A stretch of 64,000 nucleotides of DNA from Roseibium sp. MMSF_3544 (GTDB lineage Bacteria; Pseudomonadota; Alphaproteobacteria; Rhizobiales; Stappiaceae). The DNA lies in assembly GCF_030732845.1 (NCBI RefSeq), contig NZ_JASHKA010000002.1:1-64000 (forward strand), given 5' to 3'. A program made the position numbers and the translations under genes. Positions 60,831 to 64,000 of the stretch are shown piece after piece. How positions within the stretch are numbered: the stretch's first letter is position 1; each line of letters begins with the position of its first letter. A model generated the notes under the pieces. The model saw only the letters and a program-made list of their open reading frames with translations. It made no database searches and had not been told where the DNA came from.

Positions 60831-61457
60831 TTATGAGGAAGCCGGTGCGTTGTCGATCAGTCGCCGCAACTTCTTCAAGGCGTTGTCTTCCGCTTCCTGG
60901 TAGGCGATCGTGCCAACAAACTTGTTGTCCGCGTTCATCAGATAAACGGCTGCGGAATGGTCCATCGTATAGTCGCCGTCGTCAAGGGGCACCTTCTTGG
61001 CATAGACGCGATAGGCCTTGATCATCGCATCCACCTGCTCGTTTGAGCCCGTCAAGGGTGTGATCCGCTTGTCGAAGGCCCAGACATAATCGCGCATGAC
61101 ATCAGGTGTATCCCGTTCCGGGTCCACGGAGACAAAGGCGTAGTTCAGCTTGTCCGCGTCGTCTCCGAGCGCTTCCATCCAGCCCTGCAATTCCGACAAG
61201 GTGGTCGGACAGACATCCGGGCAGTAGGTGAAGCCGAAGAAAAGAACCAGCGGTTTTCCGGCAAAGGTCGCGTCGGTGACGGTTTCACCATTGCCGTCGA
61301 CAAGTTCGAATGGTCCTCCGATCGCTGCCAGTGGTTCAAGCAGGTCTCCAGAATTCTGATTGCTTGCGGTCTGCTGATAGACCAGGAAGCCGGACACGGC
61401 CGCCAGGACGGCAACCGCCGCCCAGGCCATGTACCGGAAGAGTTTCAAGCCAGACAT
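60831..61457 (-). CDS. SCO1/SenC family copper chaperone
   Basis: A 208-residue membrane-anchored protein with a thioredoxin fold. An N-terminal anchor (about 8-27) is followed by the Cys-x3-Cys copper motif in FTYCPDVCPTTL near 80 and the copper His in YTMDHSAAVYL near 168. SCO proteins help to build the CuA centre of cytochrome oxidase. It lies between the PCu(A)C gene (22 bases upstream) and a small membrane protein gene, forming one operon on the minus strand. Confidence 0.94.
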   Translation of the reverse strand: MSGLKLFRYMAWAAVAVLAAVSGFLVYQQTASNQNSGDLLEPLAAIGGPFELVDGNGETVTDATFAGKPLVLFFGFTYCPDVCPTTLSELQGWMEALGDDADKLNYAFVSVDPERDTPDVMRDYVWAFDKRITPLTGSNEQVDAMIKAYRVYAKKVPLDDGDYTMDHSAAVYLMNADNKFVGTIAYQEAEDNALKKLRRLIDNAPASS

Positions 61458-61479
61458 GGTTTGTCCTCTTCAAACGAGA

Positions 61480-62001
61480 TCAGTTGTGACTGTGACTCTC
61501 GTGGTTGTGGTTTTCATGGTTGTGACCCTCTTGGTCGTGAGCCATCGACTTGGCGCCCATCTTGGCAACGTCGAGTTCAACGGCGACGTCTCCTGCTTTT
61601 TCGAAAGTCAGGACAACCGGTACCGTCGAACCTTCCTCGAACGACTGGTTCAGGCCCATGAACATGATGTGCAGGCCGCCCGGCTTCAAGGTGACGGTCT
61701 CACCGGCCGGAATTTCAATTCCGCCTTCAAGTTCCCGCATTTTCATCACGCCGTCGGTCACGGACATCTCATGGATCTCGACTTTTGCAGCGACATCGGA
61801 TTGAGCGGCAACAAGCCTGTCGGTTTCAGAGCCGTTGTTGACGATTTCCACGAAACCGCCGCCTGCCTTGGCTTTCGGCGGCGTCGCACGGGTCCAGGTG
61901 TTGGACAGTGTCAGGTCACCGGCCTTGTAGTCTGCGGCGATTGCGGAAAGAGAAACGAGCGTAAGCGCCGTCGCAGCGGCGATGGAAGTCCAGAGTTTCA
62001 T
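61480..62001 (-). CDS. Periplasmic copper chaperone PCu(A)C
   Basis: A 173-residue periplasmic protein with a signal peptide (cleavage near AIA-AD). The PCu(A)C copper motif H(M)x10Mx21HxM is present as EIHEMSVTDGVMKM ... GGLHIMFMGL. The C-terminal 20 residues are rich in His (HNHENHNHESHSHN), an extra metal-binding tail. It delivers Cu(I) to the oxidase CuA site and works with SCO1, the next gene. The gene upstream on the same strand is DUF2946-like. Confidence 0.94.
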   Translation of the reverse strand: MKLWTSIAAATALTLVSLSAIAADYKAGDLTLSNTWTRATPPKAKAGGGFVEIVNNGSETDRLVAAQSDVAAKVEIHEMSVTDGVMKMRELEGGIEIPAGETVTLKPGGLHIMFMGLNQSFEEGSTVPVVLTFEKAGDVAVELDVAKMGAKSMAHDQEGHNHENHNHESHSHN

Positions 62002-62039
62002 TGGGATTTTCCTCGGTATGTCTGAAAGTTTTTGTGAGT

Positions 62040-62438
62040 TCAGATAACGGAGGAAGGTGGGCCGCGAATGGGAGCTACGCGGTCCTTGGCGGCATCGCTG
62101 GCAGAAAGATCTCTGTCATGAAGACACGCGCCGGAACCGGCGGCGCACTCTGGTGCTGCCGAAAGTGAACCTGCCAGAGCAGATCCTTGTGCGCAGCCAT
62201 GCGAACACACCGGTCCGCATTGGCAGGCCAGCATGTCGTGTGACCAGGGAACGCTTTGCTCCTGGCCAGCAGGAGACCTGCAGATGTCCGATAGGCCGGA
62301 AGCGGCAGCGCGGTCAGCCGAGAAAGCCGTTGCGAGAATGACCAGACACAGGCGCAGCGAAAAGGCGAGCGTTGCCAGCGCCACCAGAGGATGGCGCTCC
62401 TGCCGCAAGATCTGCAAATGTGATCCACGCAAAGCCAT
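62040..62438 (-). CDS. DUF2946-like Cys-rich protein at the head of the copper operon
   Basis: A 132-residue protein with one hydrophobic segment (about 20-38) and a later Cys-rich stretch, DMLACQCGPVCSHGCAQGSA, with further Cys in APECAAGSGACLHD. This build (short membrane or signal segment, then Cys/His-rich extracytoplasmic part) is that of DUF2946 proteins seen near copper-delivery genes. The exact assignment is uncertain, but the position just before PCu(A)C and SCO1 supports it. ATG 62438 is used; the 37-base gap to PCu(A)C fits an operon. Confidence 0.7.
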   Translation of the reverse strand: MALRGSHLQILRQERHPLVALATLAFSLRLCLVILATAFSADRAAASGLSDICRSPAGQEQSVPWSHDMLACQCGPVCSHGCAQGSALAGSLSAAPECAAGSGACLHDRDLSASDAAKDRVAPIRGPPSSVI

Positions 62439-62504
62439 CAGACGGCTATAGGCCTGTTCCGTGCGTCTGTCGAGTGGCGAAACCGCGCAGGTTGCTTGCG
62501 ATTG

Positions 62505-63965
62505 TCATGAAGAGCCGGGCTTCGTGCTCTTCTCGGTCCCGTCCGGTGTGTCGGTGTTGGCGTCGCTCGCGCTTTCCGTATCGGTCTCCGGCGCTTTCTC
62601 ACCAGCGTCTGAAGCCTTTTCGGGAGTTTTATCTTTGTCGCCTGCGTCGTCACTCTCTTCTTCCGAAGCTGTATCGAAATTATAGATGTCGTCCTCGTAG
62701 GCCGGGAACTCTTCCGGCGGAATGACGTATTCTTCCGATTCAACGTCAAGCGGCTCGGGCGAAATGACGGTACCGACTTGTGCCGTTGCCGCATATTCGA
62801 AGTCTGTCTTTTCGTCTTCGGTAAGCGCCTGGCGCGTGAAGATACGTGTCAGGACAAAGGCGGCCATCATCAGACTGACCACCGCGATCATGACATAGAG
62901 GCCGGACGGTCCGATTTGACCCATGATCAGCGAGGCAACGATCGGGCCGATGATCGAGCCAATCCCGAATGAAAGCAGCATGCCGGACGACGTTTCGACA
63001 AAATCCTCCGGGGCTGCGTGGTCAAAGGCATGGGCAACCGCAATCGCGTAGAGCGGCTGCGTGAACATGCCGACAAGCACGGCGGTCAGGATGGCAACCG
63101 GAAGCAGGGTCGGTGAAAACGCGACAATCAGGAGCGACGACACCGCGGTTGCTGTGCCCATTCCAACGAGAACGAGGCGCCGGTCCATACGGTCTGAAAG
63201 GCGGCCGACGGGCCACTGTGCAATCATGCCCCCGCCGATAATTGCAGCTGCGTAGTAAGCAGACTGGTTGGTCGACAGTCCGATCTGCGATCCGTAGAGA
63301 GGCGACAGCGTGAAAATCGCGCCTTGCGAAACGCCGATCAGCAGGATGCCAACGAACGCGGCCGGTGAGGTTTTGTAGAGCTGTACCGGCCGGAAACGAA
63401 CCAGTGTGATCGGCGCCGGTTGCGTCGCCGTCGTCAAGGAAATCGGCATCACGGCGAGGCTGAGCGCAACTGAAGCCACGGCAAACGGGACGAAGGAGGC
63501 GATGCTCATGCTGGCAATCGAAACCTGCCCCAGGATCAGGGCGCCGAACACGATCACGATGTAGACCGACATGATGGTGCCGCGGTTTTCATTGGTCGCG
63601 CTCTCGTTCAGCCAGCTTTCGACGATCATGTAGAAGCCTGCCAGACTGAACCCGGACACGACGCGGATGACAAACCAGGCGTAGGGATCGATGATGATCG
63701 GGTGCAGGATGGCGGCACCTGACATCAGCGAAACCAATGCGGCAAAGGCACGAATATGACCGGCGCGCATGATGAGAAGCGGCGCGCCAAGGCATCCGAG
63801 TACCAGGCCGACAAAGTAAGCCGAGGAAATGAAGCCGATTTCAAAGTCCGTGAAATAGAATCGGTTCGCGGCCAGCGGCAGGAGCGTGGTTTGAAGGCCG
63901 TGCCCGAAAATGAGCAGGGCAACGGACAACAAAAGGGCTGACACGGAAATGAGTGTCTGTGCCAT
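62505..63965 (-). CDS. MFS transporter (YcaD-like) with acidic C-terminal tail
   Basis: A 486-residue major facilitator permease with 12 membrane segments over the first 390 residues. Typical parts are FYFTDFEIGFISSAYFVGLV, the loop GCLGAPLLIMRAGHIRAFA and PVGRLSDRMDRRLVL (D-R-x-x-R motif) in the second half. The last 90 residues form a charged, disordered tail (DKDKTPEKASDAGEKAPETD), which is unusual for the family. The substrate is unknown. ATG 63965 follows GGGAGGCAGCC; the frame extends to 63980. The final 35 bases of the window hold no further gene. Confidence 0.88.
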   Translation of the reverse strand: MAQTLISVSALLLSVALLIFGHGLQTTLLPLAANRFYFTDFEIGFISSAYFVGLVLGCLGAPLLIMRAGHIRAFAALVSLMSGAAILHPIIIDPYAWFVIRVVSGFSLAGFYMIVESWLNESATNENRGTIMSVYIVIVFGALILGQVSIASMSIASFVPFAVASVALSLAVMPISLTTATQPAPITLVRFRPVQLYKTSPAAFVGILLIGVSQGAIFTLSPLYGSQIGLSTNQSAYYAAAIIGGGMIAQWPVGRLSDRMDRRLVLVGMGTATAVSSLLIVAFSPTLLPVAILTAVLVGMFTQPLYAIAVAHAFDHAAPEDFVETSSGMLLSFGIGSIIGPIVASLIMGQIGPSGLYVMIAVVSLMMAAFVLTRIFTRQALTEDEKTDFEYAATAQVGTVISPEPLDVESEEYVIPPEEFPAYEDDIYNFDTASEEESDDAGDKDKTPEKASDAGEKAPETDTESASDANTDTPDGTEKSTKPGSS

Positions 63966-64000
63966 GGCTGCCTCCCGCATGCATCACAGAGTGCGAAAAC

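Noticed and set aside
1-64000. tRNA, rRNA or CRISPR loci
   Set aside because: No T-loop-like GTTCGA(N)TCC cloverleaf, no rRNA-like tracts and no regularly spaced short direct repeats were seen by eye in the gaps.

Overview
The window is a gene-dense, GC-rich bacterial chromosome segment. Gene content points to an alphaproteobacterium of the Hyphomicrobiales/Rhizobiales side, probably a marine Stappiaceae-like organism (Roseibium/Labrenzia/Stappia). This rests on the rhizobial-type DnaA, the TIGR02301 protein, btaAB, a NadQ-type regulator, DUF3179 and DUF3095 proteins, and CCGGAC-TTGA type palindromic repeats. The taxon is an inference from content, not from a marker search. I saw no rRNA, tRNA, CRISPR array, prophage or complete insertion sequence.

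Layout. 0-8 kb: glutamate symporter gltS, a c-di-GMP GGDEF/EAL protein, glyS, a GNAT enzyme, an exported phytochelatin-synthase-like protein and an MFS transporter with a palindromic operator candidate. 8-12 kb: NAD de novo operon nadA-nadB-nadC with hairpins in the leader and between nadA and nadB. 12-13.3 kb: a non-coding tandem duplication of a ~580-bp unit built from small palindromes. 13.5-16.5 kb: a GlxA-type AraC regulator, a YqhA-like membrane protein and a SleB-type cell wall hydrolase. 16.8-20 kb: a leftward operon ygfZ - HD phosphohydrolase - tyrosine phosphatase - nadQ-like regulator, which probably controls nadABC nearby. 20-25 kb: dihydroorotase, an L,D-transpeptidase and the betaine-lipid genes btaA-btaB.

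25-35 kb: a 1070-residue fusion of a kinase-fold domain to a membrane-anchored TolB-like/TPR protein; a RidA/LysR divergent pair; a phosphatase-like/NUDIX fusion whose phosphatase motif is lost; several small exported proteins; LysE; TIGR02301 and DUF3179 proteins. 35-41 kb: two 268-bp MITE-like elements (33-bp terminal inverted repeats, TA ends, opposite orientation) plus a collapsed 34-bp copy, interspersed with NUDIX, SRAP, methyltransferase and caspase-like genes. The left end of one element supplies the stop codon of its neighbour gene. 41-43.8 kb: dnaA and about 1 kb of AT-rich non-coding DNA. 43.8-56 kb: a Tat-type amine oxidase, an FAD oxidoreductase, fabI, a phosphoglycerate-mutase-like protein, a DUF3095 protein, a second GGDEF/EAL protein with a degenerate cyclase, aroC, a TauE/SafE exporter with divergent LysR, and a dienelactone hydrolase. 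56-60.6 kb: a leftward operon tlyA - RNA methyltransferase - methyltransferase - ribB, where RibB carries an N-terminal helix-turn-helix and a C-terminal RibA-like domain without zinc cysteines. 60.6-62.4 kb: a copper-delivery operon (DUF2946-like, PCu(A)C, SCO1, 45-residue membrane protein). 62.5-64 kb: an MFS transporter with an acidic tail.

The observations most worth following are the kinase-TolB-TPR fusion, the HTH-RibB-RibA-like fusion, the small TAGGGT-ended mobile elements that supply stop codons, the 580-bp tandem repeat, and the nadQ/nadABC pairing.
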